Origin: Spartobacteria bacterium
GTDB lineage: Bacteria > Verrucomicrobiota > Verrucomicrobiia > Chthoniobacterales > Terrimicrobiaceae
Direction of reading: 5' to 3'
DNA: 9,611 bases
Assembly: GCA_947487745.1 (NCBI GenBank)
Contig: CANKXQ010000036.1
Coordinates: 1-9,611, forward strand
Of the stretch, positions 1 through 7,160 are shown piece by piece. The notes under the pieces were generated by a model, which ran no database searches, was not told the DNA's origin, and saw only the letters and a list, made by a program, of their open reading frames with translations. Position 1 is the first letter of the stretch; every line of letters begins with the position of its first letter. Made by a program: the position numbers and the translations under genes.

Positions 1-747
1 GGCTGTTGCGCCGAGTGAGTTAATGGCTTTTGAAATGAGATCGTCGTGCGAGGTTACAGAACGCTGCGCGGCCTCATAGGCACGCGATACAGCGATGAGG
101 TTCACGAGTTCAGTCATGGGCATGACATTGCTCGATTCGATGGCCCCTTGGGTGATAGACACTTGTTCGAGAGCCTGTGGATTGGCGCCTTCGGGAGCTT
201 CAAAAAAACCACCCTCGACGCGTGTCAATTGATCTGGATCGTCAAAATCGTAGAGATTCAAGCGCCCAAGCACATTCCCGGCTTGGGAAATCGAGCCATC
301 CCTCGCCACGGAGAGTTCGCCTTGCTCGGGATTGACTGTGATTGGACCGCCGTCTGCAAGGACCGGGAGCCCGTGCTTGGTGACGAGGACATTGTCTTGA
401 TTGATATGAAACTCGCCATCTCTTGTGTAAAGGTTTTTTCCGTCAACATTTTGCACTTGGAAAAAACCAGGGCCGTCAACCGCGAAATCGGTATTCTTTC
501 CGGTAACCTTCATGTCGCCGGGGGCAAAATTCACACTGGTCGTGCGGGAAGGAATGCCTCCAGAGTGCTTGGCGGCGGTGATTCCATCGGGAGCGTATTC
601 CGTGGTTTTCTTCTCGTCGCTCTCGATGGCGAAATTGGCCTTTTTGAAACCGGCGACATTGGCTGCCGCAAGGTTTTGTGAGATAGTTTGTTGCCACCGC
701 TCGAGAGCTGAAAGCGAGGCAGCGTTGGTGTAAATTCCTTCAACCAT
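1..747 (-). CDS. flgF: Flagellar basal-body rod protein, FlgF-like (C-terminus cut by window edge)
   Basis: This is a subunit of the flagellar proximal rod, exported by the flagellar type III system. The frame is open for 249 codons, from ATG at 747-745 to the left edge, so it is nearly full length for FlgF (about 250 residues). Visible signatures are the N-terminal rod motif ISQNLAAANVAGFKK (residues 22-36), DFAVDGPGFF (87-96), YTRDGEF (107-113) and the C-terminal helix ESSNVMPMTELVNLIAVSRAYEA (from 205). FlgG has the same architecture. The N-terminus (MVEGIYTNAASLSALER) reads more like FlgF, so FlgG or another rod/hook paralogue is the main alternative. No in-frame start exists upstream of this ATG before the coding signal is lost. 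The bases before the start show no Shine-Dalgarno sequence; an AGAGGG lies more than 20 bases away, too far to be one. The gene diverges from the pilus ATPase genes across about 146 bases. The rest of a flagellar operon (flgG and others) would be expected to the left. Confidence 0.85.
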   Translation of the reverse strand, partial: MVEGIYTNAASLSALERWQQTISQNLAAANVAGFKKANFAIESDEKKTTEYAPDGITAAKHSGGIPSRTTSVNFAPGDMKVTGKNTDFAVDGPGFFQVQNVDGKNLYTRDGEFHINQDNVLVTKHGLPVLADGGPITVNPEQGELSVARDGSISQAGNVLGRLNLYDFDDPDQLTRVEGGFFEAPEGANPQALEQVSITQGAIESSNVMPMTELVNLIAVSRAYEAAQRSVTSHDDLISKAINSLGATA

Positions 748-851
748 AGTGTCATTTACATAGCATCCGCTGTGCCACCCTCTATTCCCGAGTCGCAAGC
801 CTACCTTGAAAAGCAAAGGAGGCAGAATTTGCCGAGTTCAGGCATCCCATA

Positions 852-888
852 AACCTCTCGACATCCCGTCGGACGGCGCATAGAGGTT
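852..888 (+). promoter_or_regulatory. Hairpin that includes the ribosome binding site of the first pilT-like gene
   Basis: The arms AACCTCT (852-858) and AGAGGTT (882-888) are perfect 7-base complements. Between them lies a second perfect inverted repeat, CCGTC (866-870) and GACGG (872-876), around one base. The right outer arm contains AGAGG (882-886), a good Shine-Dalgarno sequence 7 bases before the ATG at 894. If the hairpin forms in the mRNA it would hide the ribosome binding site. The inner repeat has too short a loop to fold fully and may instead be a DNA operator. Nothing here identifies a regulator. Confidence 0.4.
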
Positions 889-893
889 CACAT

Positions 894-1970
894 ATGCTGA
901 CGCCCCTCCTGAACGAGATTCTGCAATCTTCGGCAGAAAACAAAGCATCGGATGTGATCCTCCGAGTTGAGACAACGCCGCTTTTTCGCATCAACGGCGA
1001 GCTTTTTCCCGTCGATTGCGCGAATCTCTCGGATGAGGACATGAATGCGCTCTGGAAAGGGTGTCGAGCACAACCAAGCGACTTGGACCACGATGCCAGC
1101 CTTTCGACCGAGTCCGGAGAGCGTTTCCGCGTGAACCTTCACCGTCAACTCGGACAGCGCGGGGCGGTTTTACGTAGAATCCGCCGCGACATCCCGTTGC
1201 TCGAAAATTTGGGGACTCCAGCTGATCTTCTCCTCCAATGGGCAAAATCAAAGTCTGGAATCATCGTCATCGCCGGCCCCACAGGCTCTGGAAAATCAAC
1301 AACCATGGCGGCCCTCTTGGATTCACTCAACCGCACCGCATCGCGCCACATTGTGACAATTGAGGACCCGGTGGAGTATCTTTTCGAGAGTCGGCTCTCC
1401 CATTTCACCCAGCGCGAGGTGGGCATCGACACGCCGACATTTGCTGAAGGGCTACGCCGCTCGTTGCGTCAAAATCCGGATATCATTTTCCTTGGCGAAG
1501 TCCGTGACAGGGATTCCGCATCCACCGCGCTGCAGGCTTCCGAGACCGGACATCTCGTTCTGACCACGCTGCACGCGTCGAATGTAAAAGAATCCATCGA
1601 GCGAATGGAAAGCCTCTTTGCCATGGAAGAGCGCGGCGGAATTCGAAAAATTTTGTCGTCCCAGCTTTTAGGCGTCCTCTGCCAGCGACTCCCGCCTTCG
1701 ACCCAAGGTGGCCGCGCTTTGGTTTGCGAGTATTTCACCAACTCGGGATCGGCGCGGAATCTCATCGCCGAGGGCAGAAGCCGCGAAATCCCCGACCTTT
1801 TCGCAAAATCCGATCCCCGGCAGGCGAAGGCGTTCTCGACCTCGCTCGCCGAGCTTCTCAAATCCGGCATCCTCTCGGAGGAAACCGCACTGGAATTTTC
1901 CGACAATCCCCAAGACTTCGCCAGAAGCCTGCGAGGCATCAGCTCCGCAGCAGAAGCCACACGCCGATGA
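894..1970 (+). CDS. pilT: PilT/PilU-family type IV pilus retraction ATPase (first copy)
   Basis: This is a hexameric cytoplasmic ATPase that drives disassembly of type IV pili and thus twitching motility. The 358 residues match PilT in length. The N-terminal PAS-like domain begins with SDVILRV (from 19). The core has Walker A GPTGSGKST (128-136), the Asp box IEDPVEY (156-162), FTQREVG (171-177), Walker B with DIIFLGEVRD (196-205), the His box TGHLVLTTLHAS (218-229) and a PilT-type ARNLI (287-291). All catalytic motifs look intact, so it should be active. AGAGG 7 bases upstream supports this start. Its stop overlaps the start of the second copy as ATGA, so the two are very likely co-translated. 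The next gene has a weaker version of the ARNLI motif, so this copy is the more PilT-like of the pair. A secretion-type GspE is unlikely because of the length and the lack of a zinc-binding Cys cluster. Confidence 0.92.
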   Translation: MLTPLLNEILQSSAENKASDVILRVETTPLFRINGELFPVDCANLSDEDMNALWKGCRAQPSDLDHDASLSTESGERFRVNLHRQLGQRGAVLRRIRRDIPLLENLGTPADLLLQWAKSKSGIIVIAGPTGSGKSTTMAALLDSLNRTASRHIVTIEDPVEYLFESRLSHFTQREVGIDTPTFAEGLRRSLRQNPDIIFLGEVRDRDSASTALQASETGHLVLTTLHASNVKESIERMESLFAMEERGGIRKILSSQLLGVLCQRLPPSTQGGRALVCEYFTNSGSARNLIAEGRSREIPDLFAKSDPRQAKAFSTSLAELLKSGILSEETALEFSDNPQDFARSLRGISSAAEATRR

Positions 1971-3070
1971 TTCAAAACGCCACTCCCTACGAGCTTGTCG
2001 ATCTTCTCGCCAAAGCCGTCGCCTCGGGCGCTTCGGATGTCCACTTGAGCGCCGGAGCACCGCCCATGATGCGCTTGCACGGGGCACTTCAACCCATGGG
2101 CACGGAACCGCTCACGCTCGATTCCTGCCGCGATCTGGTGTCGGGAATTCTGAACGAAACACAAAAGGCCCGCCTCGAGGAAAAATGGGAACTCGACTTC
2201 GCCATTCAAGTCGAGCAGCTCGGGCGCTTCCGGGGAAACGCCCACTACAGCCGTGGCGCGCTGGAAGCCGCATTCCGCCACATTCCGCACAAGATTCCCG
2301 AATTGAGCACGCTCGGCCACCGGCATTCAATTCTCGAACTCTGCGCCCTCCAACGCGGCTTGATCCTCGTCACAGGCATCACGGGTTCAGGCAAAAGCAC
2401 GACCATGGCCTCGATGATTCAACACATCAGCCAACAGCGCAGCGGCATCATTATCACCGTCGAAGATCCCATCGAATATGTTTTCCAAAATGCCACGTCT
2501 CTCGTGAAGCAACGCGAGGTCGGCAGCGACACCAAATCCTTCGCCGAGGCTCTCAAAAACGCGCTCCGGCAGGATCCGGATGTCATACTCGTCGGCGAGA
2601 TGCGCGATCATGAGACAATAAGCTCCGCCATCACGGCAGCGGAAACCGGCCACCTGGTTATTGGAACACTCCACACGATCGACGCCCCGAAAGCGGTAGA
2701 CCGCATCGTTGATACCTTCCCCGCCGAGCAGCAGCCACAGGTCATCGCGCAGCTTGCGAATTCCCTTTCAGCGGTCATTTCCCAGCGCCTCTTGCCGAAA
2801 GAGGACGGAACCGGCCGTGTTCTGGCAACGGAAATTCTGACGGGAAACACAGCCGTTCGCAGTTGCATAAGGGAGCGCCGGTGGGAGCAACTGACCGGCC
2901 TCATCGAGATCGGCCGCAAGGACGGAATGCACTCGATCGACGACGATCTCGAGCAATTGTATCTGAGCCGCGCGATTTCGAAGGAGGAGGCCATCAGCCA
3001 CGCGAGGGATGCGAACCGCATGGAAAACCTCCGTCGCAGCACTCAGAAAAAGAATTTCCTGTTCGGGTGA
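1967..3070 (+). CDS. pilT: PilT/PilU-family type IV pilus retraction ATPase (second copy)
   Basis: This is a second retraction ATPase of 367 residues, starting in the ATGA overlap at 1967. An in-frame open stretch reaches back to 1724, but that region codes for the first copy in another frame, and MIQNATPYELVDLL is the normal PilT beginning. Motifs are SDVHLSAGAPPMMR (23-36), Walker A GITGSGKST (137-145), VEDPIEY (165-171), KQREVG (181-186), DPDVILVGEMRD (203-214), TGHLVIGTLHT (227-237), and DRIVDTFPAEQQPQV (245-259). The usual proline of the P-loop is isoleucine here. The ARNLI motif is replaced by AVRSCIRE (296-303), a departure from canonical PilT. In PilT/PilU pairs the second ATPase often works only with the first, and the same division of labour is plausible here. 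The protein ends KKNFLFG. A short GC stem (3070-3087) follows its stop without a T-run. Confidence 0.92.
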   Translation: MIQNATPYELVDLLAKAVASGASDVHLSAGAPPMMRLHGALQPMGTEPLTLDSCRDLVSGILNETQKARLEEKWELDFAIQVEQLGRFRGNAHYSRGALEAAFRHIPHKIPELSTLGHRHSILELCALQRGLILVTGITGSGKSTTMASMIQHISQQRSGIIITVEDPIEYVFQNATSLVKQREVGSDTKSFAEALKNALRQDPDVILVGEMRDHETISSAITAAETGHLVIGTLHTIDAPKAVDRIVDTFPAEQQPQVIAQLANSLSAVISQRLLPKEDGTGRVLATEILTGNTAVRSCIRERRWEQLTGLIEIGRKDGMHSIDDDLEQLYLSRAISKEEAISHARDANRMENLRRSTQKKNFLFG

Positions 3071-3119
3071 GGCCCTTCGGCGGGCTTGCATCGTCAAAGT
3101 GAAGACGCGACTCTTGGGC

Positions 3120-3620
3120 ATGCGCATTTTTTCGACACTCGTTTGTTTTCTCTTGGCGACCTCCGCATTTGCCCAGCAGGGCGCCGAACCCAAGAAGCGA
3201 CTTCTTTTCGCAACCGCCACGCCGACTCCCTCACCGACTACAGCGAACTCCGCAGAACCTACCGAGCTGCTCCAACAATTTTTCGAGGCACTGAAGGCCG
3301 ACAAGCTCGATGAAGCCTATGGGGGACTCGCAAAAAACACACTCATCGGATCCAAAGCCGAGAACCTCGAGCAACTCAAAAAGCGCACCCGCGAAGCGTT
3401 GGATAACTTCGGCCCCGTGAAAGGCTATGAAATCGTCGAGACGCTTGAGATCGGCAACGCGCTCTTCCGCCAAACCTGTATTTCCTTGAACGAGGACCTG
3501 CCACTGCGCTGGCGTTTTTATTTCTACCGTTCGGAGAGCAAATGGAAACTCGTGGACCTGCGCGTGGATGACGGCATCGTCGAACTCTTCGAGGAAGTCG
3601 CGCGCAACCGCAGAAAGTAA
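3120..3620 (+). CDS. Secreted NTF2-like hypothetical protein
   Basis: This is an envelope protein of 166 residues with unknown function. The N-terminus MRIFSTLVCFLLATSAFA followed by QQG is a clear type I signal peptide with an AFA cleavage site. A Thr/Pro/Ser-rich linker (ATPTPSPTTANSAEPT) leads to a domain starting LLQQFFEALKADKLDEAYGGL and ending FYFYRSESKWKLVDLRVDDGI. A helical start with 'do something to the residue pool' spacing and a final Trp-rich strand pair are typical of small NTF2-like folds (DUF3887/DUF4864-type), but I cannot place it in a named family. Start choice: ATG 3120 gives the best signal peptide; GTG at 3099 adds VKTRLLG and is possible. The long upstream extension to 3009 overlaps pilT and is rejected. 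It ends 27 bases before the YdbH-like gene in the same frame, which suggests one operon and perhaps a role in the same envelope process. Confidence 0.78.
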   Translation: MRIFSTLVCFLLATSAFAQQGAEPKKRLLFATATPTPSPTTANSAEPTELLQQFFEALKADKLDEAYGGLAKNTLIGSKAENLEQLKKRTREALDNFGPVKGYEIVETLEIGNALFRQTCISLNEDLPLRWRFYFYRSESKWKLVDLRVDDGIVELFEEVARNRRK

Positions 3621-3647
3621 GCCTGCCGCGCTCCGGCGGATGCCATT

Positions 3648-5636
3648 TTGAAAAGGCCGCTCCAGTTTTCCAAACGCATCCTCCGCCCTCTCGCGGCGCT
3701 CTTTATCTTTCTTCTTCTGGCAGCATGCGGCGGGCTCTTCCTCCTCTCCCGCAACCTCGCACCGGTCGCGCGTTGGACGTTTGAAAAAAACCTGCCTGAT
3801 TCGAAGATCGATGTGCAGGACGTCCAAATGACGGGGCCCGGCGAGATCACATTCACAAACTTTGTCATCAACGACCCGCAGACCGGCAAAGAACTCGCCC
3901 GACTGGAACGCGGCCGCATCGTTTTTTCGCTGGATGATGTAGCCGCTGGGCGCATCGGCGAAATATACCTCGAAAACCCTGTCGTGCGGATTTTGCCAGG
4001 ATGGTCAGGCATCCTTCCTCCCATCCCCGGAAAGTCCGGGGGATCCGCACTTCGCATCCGCCGCATCGTTTGCGAATTCGGAGAGCTCGTCTATGAAGGC
4101 GAAAAAGATGGTAAGCCGAACGTTCGTGCGAATTTTTGTTTCGACTGGAAGAATTTCAACCAAGAGTCAACAGAGCCTCTGGAACTCAAACTGTGGGATG
4201 CACAGGCGACCGCCCCGGGATACTCTGAGCCCTTTCTCATTCTTGATTTGGTGCGACTCGTGGGCGCCCCCGCCGAAATGGTCAAAAATTTCGAACTCCG
4301 CAATCTCGATATCAAAGGCGGGTCGCTCGCAGCAGGGCAGGCCCTTGAGCAAATCGCGCACATGCCAGCGCAAGCGCCAATCGGCCCGGCATTCACTTGG
4401 AAAATCGGAGCCGTGGACATTCACGGTGTCAAAGCAACCATCGGCAACAACCCCTGGCGCTCAGCCACGGATGCCGCATTCACGATCAATACAACCTTGC
4501 GCAATCTGACTCCCGCAGAGCTCACAAACACGCTCGGAGCCACCAGACAGGAATTGGAAATCAGCGATCTTGTGATCCCCTCCCCCAATGACCCGTTCAC
4601 CCGCGTCATGTCACTGCGCAGCGTGTTTCTGAAGTTCACTCTCGCTGGAATTCTTTCGAAGGAATTGGAGGACGTCACAGTGCTGCATCCTGTGATTTAC
4701 ATCGGAGAAGATCTGTTCGCCTACATGGAGGCCGCTAAGAAACGAATGGCTGGAGGCTCTGACACACCCGCTCCGGGCTGGCGCATCGGAAGGTTTGATG
4801 TGAAATTCGGCAGCGTGGTCATCGGCAGCGGCGGACGGACAGAATACGGTCTGCCGCTGAACTTCCGAACGACGGCGGAGAATGTTTCCCTCGACGATCT
4901 GGCCTCGCTCACCTTGCGCGGAAACTTGGAAATACCGGCACAGGAATACGGATTCCCCGCCTACCAGATCGAAATTTCCACCGACCCCGGCAGCCTCCAG
5001 TTTTCGTATCCACCGGAGAAGGCGATGAGCAACGTCGTCGGCACCGTGCGCATCAAAAATCTCCGCTGGCGCCAGTTTCGAGGCGGCGACTCGTGGATCA
5101 CAGCCACATTCGATCGAGAAGGCATCAACGGCTCATTCGGGGGGAAGATGTATGGAGGAACAATCGCCGGCGGCTTCAGCTTTTTCTTTGATGACAAGTC
5201 ACCCTGGATCGGTTGGCTAAGCGGCACCCGCGTGGACCTCGAAAAGCTCACCGATATCATGGCCCCGCACAATTTCCGCATGACCGGCCCAGTCGATTTC
5301 ACAGGGCAGGTCAATGCCGAGTCAAAAGACATCCGCCGCCTGAAGGGACGCATCGAAACAAAAAAACCTGGTCGCATGGAAATCGGCAAGATCGACGGCC
5401 TGCTCGCCCGCATTCCATCCACTTGGTCACATCTCAAACGCGACAGTCTGCGAGTCGCACTCGAAGCCATAAGAGACTTCGACTACGAAAAAGGTGCCGG
5501 GGATTTCTGGTTCACCGATGGGCAGGGCATCTTTGACTTGGAGTTGCAAGGCCCACTCGGTTCCCGCACATTCCAAACCGTGCTCCACTCCGGCAAATCC
5601 AGCACAGGAGCCTGGAGCCAAACCACACCACGATGA
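3648..5636 (+). CDS. YdbH-like AsmA-family envelope protein (intermembrane lipid transport)
   Basis: This protein of 662 residues probably spans the periplasm as a hydrophobic beta groove that carries phospholipid to the outer membrane. A basic start (KRPLQFSKRILRP) and one hydrophobic segment (about 14-34) anchor it in the inner membrane. The body is rich in alternating beta strands, with AsmA-like text such as LERGRIVFSLDD and IYLENPVVRI near the N-terminus. The C-terminal part matches what I know of E. coli YdbH: DLEKLTDI, KKPGRMEIG (572-580), ALEAIRDFDYEKG (604-616) and DLELQGPLG (630-638). E. coli YdbH has about 880 residues, so this one is clearly shorter. The start is TTG at 3648, since no ATG or GTG lies between the upstream in-frame TAA (3618-3620) and the anchor. 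LAAC (24-27) resembles a lipobox, but the hydrophobic stretch continues past the Cys, so a membrane anchor is preferred. It overlaps the next gene by ATGA. A generic AsmA/DUF748 protein is the alternative; the neighbour makes YdbH much more likely. Confidence 0.82.
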   Translation: MKRPLQFSKRILRPLAALFIFLLLAACGGLFLLSRNLAPVARWTFEKNLPDSKIDVQDVQMTGPGEITFTNFVINDPQTGKELARLERGRIVFSLDDVAAGRIGEIYLENPVVRILPGWSGILPPIPGKSGGSALRIRRIVCEFGELVYEGEKDGKPNVRANFCFDWKNFNQESTEPLELKLWDAQATAPGYSEPFLILDLVRLVGAPAEMVKNFELRNLDIKGGSLAAGQALEQIAHMPAQAPIGPAFTWKIGAVDIHGVKATIGNNPWRSATDAAFTINTTLRNLTPAELTNTLGATRQELEISDLVIPSPNDPFTRVMSLRSVFLKFTLAGILSKELEDVTVLHPVIYIGEDLFAYMEAAKKRMAGGSDTPAPGWRIGRFDVKFGSVVIGSGGRTEYGLPLNFRTTAENVSLDDLASLTLRGNLEIPAQEYGFPAYQIEISTDPGSLQFSYPPEKAMSNVVGTVRIKNLRWRQFRGGDSWITATFDREGINGSFGGKMYGGTIAGGFSFFFDDKSPWIGWLSGTRVDLEKLTDIMAPHNFRMTGPVDFTGQVNAESKDIRRLKGRIETKKPGRMEIGKIDGLLARIPSTWSHLKRDSLRVALEAIRDFDYEKGAGDFWFTDGQGIFDLELQGPLGSRTFQTVLHSGKSSTGAWSQTTPR

Positions 5637-6136
5637 AGAATCTTACCTTGGCCACCACCGCGACCGCTCTTTTCTTGACTGCCTGCGCCGGACCCACGGT
5701 CAATCTCTCAACACCGCAACCGATCAAGGTCGATATCGCGATGCGGTTGGATGTTTACCAGCACGCCAAAGAAGCATCCAAAAAATCCACATCCTCCGTT
5801 GCCACGAGCACAGACCCCGTCGAGGCCAGGCGCAATCGCATGGCGGATATCCAGACATTTAAAAACTCGCGCCTCGTAGGCGAAGGCCGCGACGCCCTGC
5901 TCGCCATCCGCGTGGAAACGCCCGGCGATTACGGCGACTTCATCCGCAAGACGGTGGATGCCGAAAACGCCGATCGCATGGCGCTCATGAAATCCGACGC
6001 CGAAAAGCAGAAGACCTCACTCCCGCAAATCCAGACCAAGCAAGCATCCCTCGCCGCGAAGCTAGCATTCAAAGGCGAGTGGATCGAAGTCGTCAAAGAC
6101 GATGGCTCGGCCGAGTGGATTCAGAAGGAGGAGTGA
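5633..6136 (+). CDS. Lipoprotein with YnbE-like N-terminus fused to a YdbL (DUF1318) domain
   Basis: This lipoprotein has 167 residues, and its ATG overlaps the stop of the YdbH-like gene. A signal peptide ends in the lipobox LTAC (15-18). Residue 19 is Ala, not Asp, so outer-membrane delivery is expected under the E. coli rule. Right after the Cys comes PTVNLSTPQPIKVDIAMRLD (21-40), which resembles the short conserved strand of YnbE (PKEPITINMNVKIEHE in E. coli as I recall it). A Ser/Thr-rich linker (50-61) follows. From about 64 the text fits YdbL/DUF1318: RRNRMADIQTFKNSRLVGEG (66-85), a helical VDAENADRMALMK (108-120), and a C-terminal GEWIEV...AEWIQ (148-164) that parallels GEYVQG...GKWV of YdbL. 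In E. coli, YdbH binds YnbE by strand addition and YdbL modulates YnbE. Here both partners appear in one chain, which fixes them 1:1. What I see is the motif order; the function is inferred from the family. Confidence 0.85.
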   Translation: MKNLTLATTATALFLTACAGPTVNLSTPQPIKVDIAMRLDVYQHAKEASKKSTSSVATSTDPVEARRNRMADIQTFKNSRLVGEGRDALLAIRVETPGDYGDFIRKTVDAENADRMALMKSDAEKQKTSLPQIQTKQASLAAKLAFKGEWIEVVKDDGSAEWIQKEE

Positions 6137-6171
6137 GCCAACTGTCGCGTCTCAGCACCCGATTCTGATTT

Positions 6172-6199
6172 TTCCAAAGAATGCGATTGCATTCCGGAA
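6172..6199 (+). other. Imperfect hairpin between the YnbE/YdbL-like gene and the small basic protein gene
   Basis: GAATGC (6179-6184) and GCATTC (6189-6194) pair perfectly around GATT. Outside an AAA/C bulge, TTCC (6172-6175) pairs with GGAA (6196-6199), giving ten base pairs in all. No T-run follows on either strand, so this is not a standard terminator. It could be a processing site or an operator for the small basic protein gene that starts 37 bases later. Confidence 0.25.
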
Positions 6200-6235
6200 C
6201 ATCTCCCTCCAATCTACACGACCATTTTCCAATTT

Positions 6236-6391
6236 ATGAGCCAGCATCCAAGTCTCAAAGGTAAGAGCAGCATCTCCGCCCGCCGCAGTGTCCTGAAACG
6301 TTTCGAACGCGTGGAACTCCTCCGCAAACGCGGCCAGTTCAAAGACGGCCAACGCGTCATCGGTCTTCCTAAAACCAAACCAGAGGATTAA
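6236..6391 (+). CDS. Small basic protein of the Chlamydiae/Verrucomicrobia family (TIGR04137-type)
   Basis: This is a 51-residue protein, MSQHPSLKGKSSISARRSVL followed by KRFERVELLRKRGQFKDGQR and ending VIGLPKTKPED. About a quarter of the residues are Lys or Arg. The sequence closely fits my memory of a family of short basic proteins found only in Chlamydiae and Verrucomicrobia (TIGR04137), for which a ribosome or rRNA association has been suggested but not, to my knowledge, demonstrated. No Shine-Dalgarno sequence is visible; the bases just before the ATG are T-rich and unstructured (ATTTTCCAATTT). The stop lies 13 bases before the rRNA pseudouridine synthase gene, consistent with a role in RNA or ribosome biology. 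The GAGGA (6383-6387) near its end pairs with TCCTC (6393-6397) around the stop codon. Confidence 0.85.
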   Translation: MSQHPSLKGKSSISARRSVLKRFERVELLRKRGQFKDGQRVIGLPKTKPED

Positions 6392-6404
6392 TTCCTCGCA
6401 CACA

Positions 6405-7160
6405 ATGCGGCTAAACCGTTTTTTGGCCGCTGCCGGTCTGGGCTCCAGACGGTCGTGCGATCAACTCATCTCTTCGGGTGCGGTTGTGATCAATGGCACG
6501 CGAATGGAAAATCTCGCCACGCAGGTCAAAGGGGATGACGATGTGCGAGTCAATGGCCGCCGAATTCATGCCGCTACACCGGTCACCCTCCTCCTCTACA
6601 AACCTCGAGGCTTTGTTGTGACGCGCTCGGATGAGCGTGGCCGTCGCACGGTTTACGATCTGGTGCCACCGGAATACTCGACACTTTTCCATGTCGGTCG
6701 TCTCGACAAGGAGAGCGAGGGGCTTCTTCTGATGACCAATGACGGCACCCTCGCGCAGCGCCTCACGCACCCGAGTCACACGATCGAGAAGGAATACGAA
6801 GTCACACTCGACAAAACTTTCGACCCTGCACACCACGAAAAACTCCTCAAGGGATTCCATATCGAAGGTGGCCGCGCCAAATTCGAACGCCTGCGGATTC
6901 TCGCTCCCAAGGTCATTCAAGTCACCCTCCGCCAAGGCCTGAAGCGCCAGATCCGCCTCATGCTTTACGGAATGGGCTATGAGGTGGAACGCCTCCGCCG
7001 CACGCGGATTGGAGGCCTCACCGACTACCGCCTGCCGCCCGGAGCCTGCCGCAGGCTCACCGAAAAAGAGTCCGCACTGCTCGTGGCAAAAGCCGCCACA
7101 AAATCCCCTCGCCCCAAGCCAGCCGTTCATGAGCGTCCGAAGCCAGCCCGCCGGGGATGA
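6405..7160 (+). CDS. RsuA/RluB-family rRNA pseudouridine synthase
   Basis: This enzyme converts one uridine of rRNA to pseudouridine during ribosome assembly. It has 251 residues. An N-terminal S4 RNA-binding domain (MRLNRFLAAAGLGSRRSCDQ onward, to about 55) precedes the catalytic domain. The catalytic Asp is D101 in VGRLDKESEGLLLMTNDG (97-114). YEV (131-133) and QGLKRQIRLML (177-187) are the other family motifs. A basic Lys/Arg/Pro tail (from about 230) resembles RluB, which would target 23S rRNA (U2605 in E. coli numbering). RsuA (16S, U516) and RluE/F cannot be excluded, so I give no symbol. The gene has no SD at the usual distance; GAGGA is 17 bases upstream and lies in a small stem with TCCTC. 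Its last 32 bases overlap ribD. Confidence 0.92.
   Translation: MRLNRFLAAAGLGSRRSCDQLISSGAVVINGTRMENLATQVKGDDDVRVNGRRIHAATPVTLLLYKPRGFVVTRSDERGRRTVYDLVPPEYSTLFHVGRLDKESEGLLLMTNDGTLAQRLTHPSHTIEKEYEVTLDKTFDPAHHEKLLKGFHIEGGRAKFERLRILAPKVIQVTLRQGLKRQIRLMLYGMGYEVERLRRTRIGGLTDYRLPPGACRRLTEKESALLVAKAATKSPRPKPAVHERPKPARRG

Noticed and set aside
46..681. Plus-strand frame of 211 codons opposite flgF
   Set aside because: It is the antisense shadow of a clear FlgF-like protein whose rod motifs continue through the whole stretch; it has no recognisable domain.
1469..2326. 285-codon minus-strand frame across the two pilT-like genes
   Set aside because: It lies opposite the conserved ATPase motifs of both genes and has no coherent domain.
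1708..2613. 301-codon plus-strand frame overlapping both pilT-like genes
   Set aside because: It overlaps both genes out of frame and is Arg/Pro/His-rich, as expected for a shifted reading of GC-rich coding DNA.
3070..3087. Stem AGGCCC/GGGCTT after the second pilT-like gene
   Set aside because: Only six pairs, one of them G-T, and no T-run afterwards; too weak to call a terminator.
6188..6216. TTGCAT and AATCTA, 17 bases apart, as a promoter for the small basic protein
   Set aside because: The second box matches the consensus at too few positions, and the first overlaps a hairpin; not supportable.
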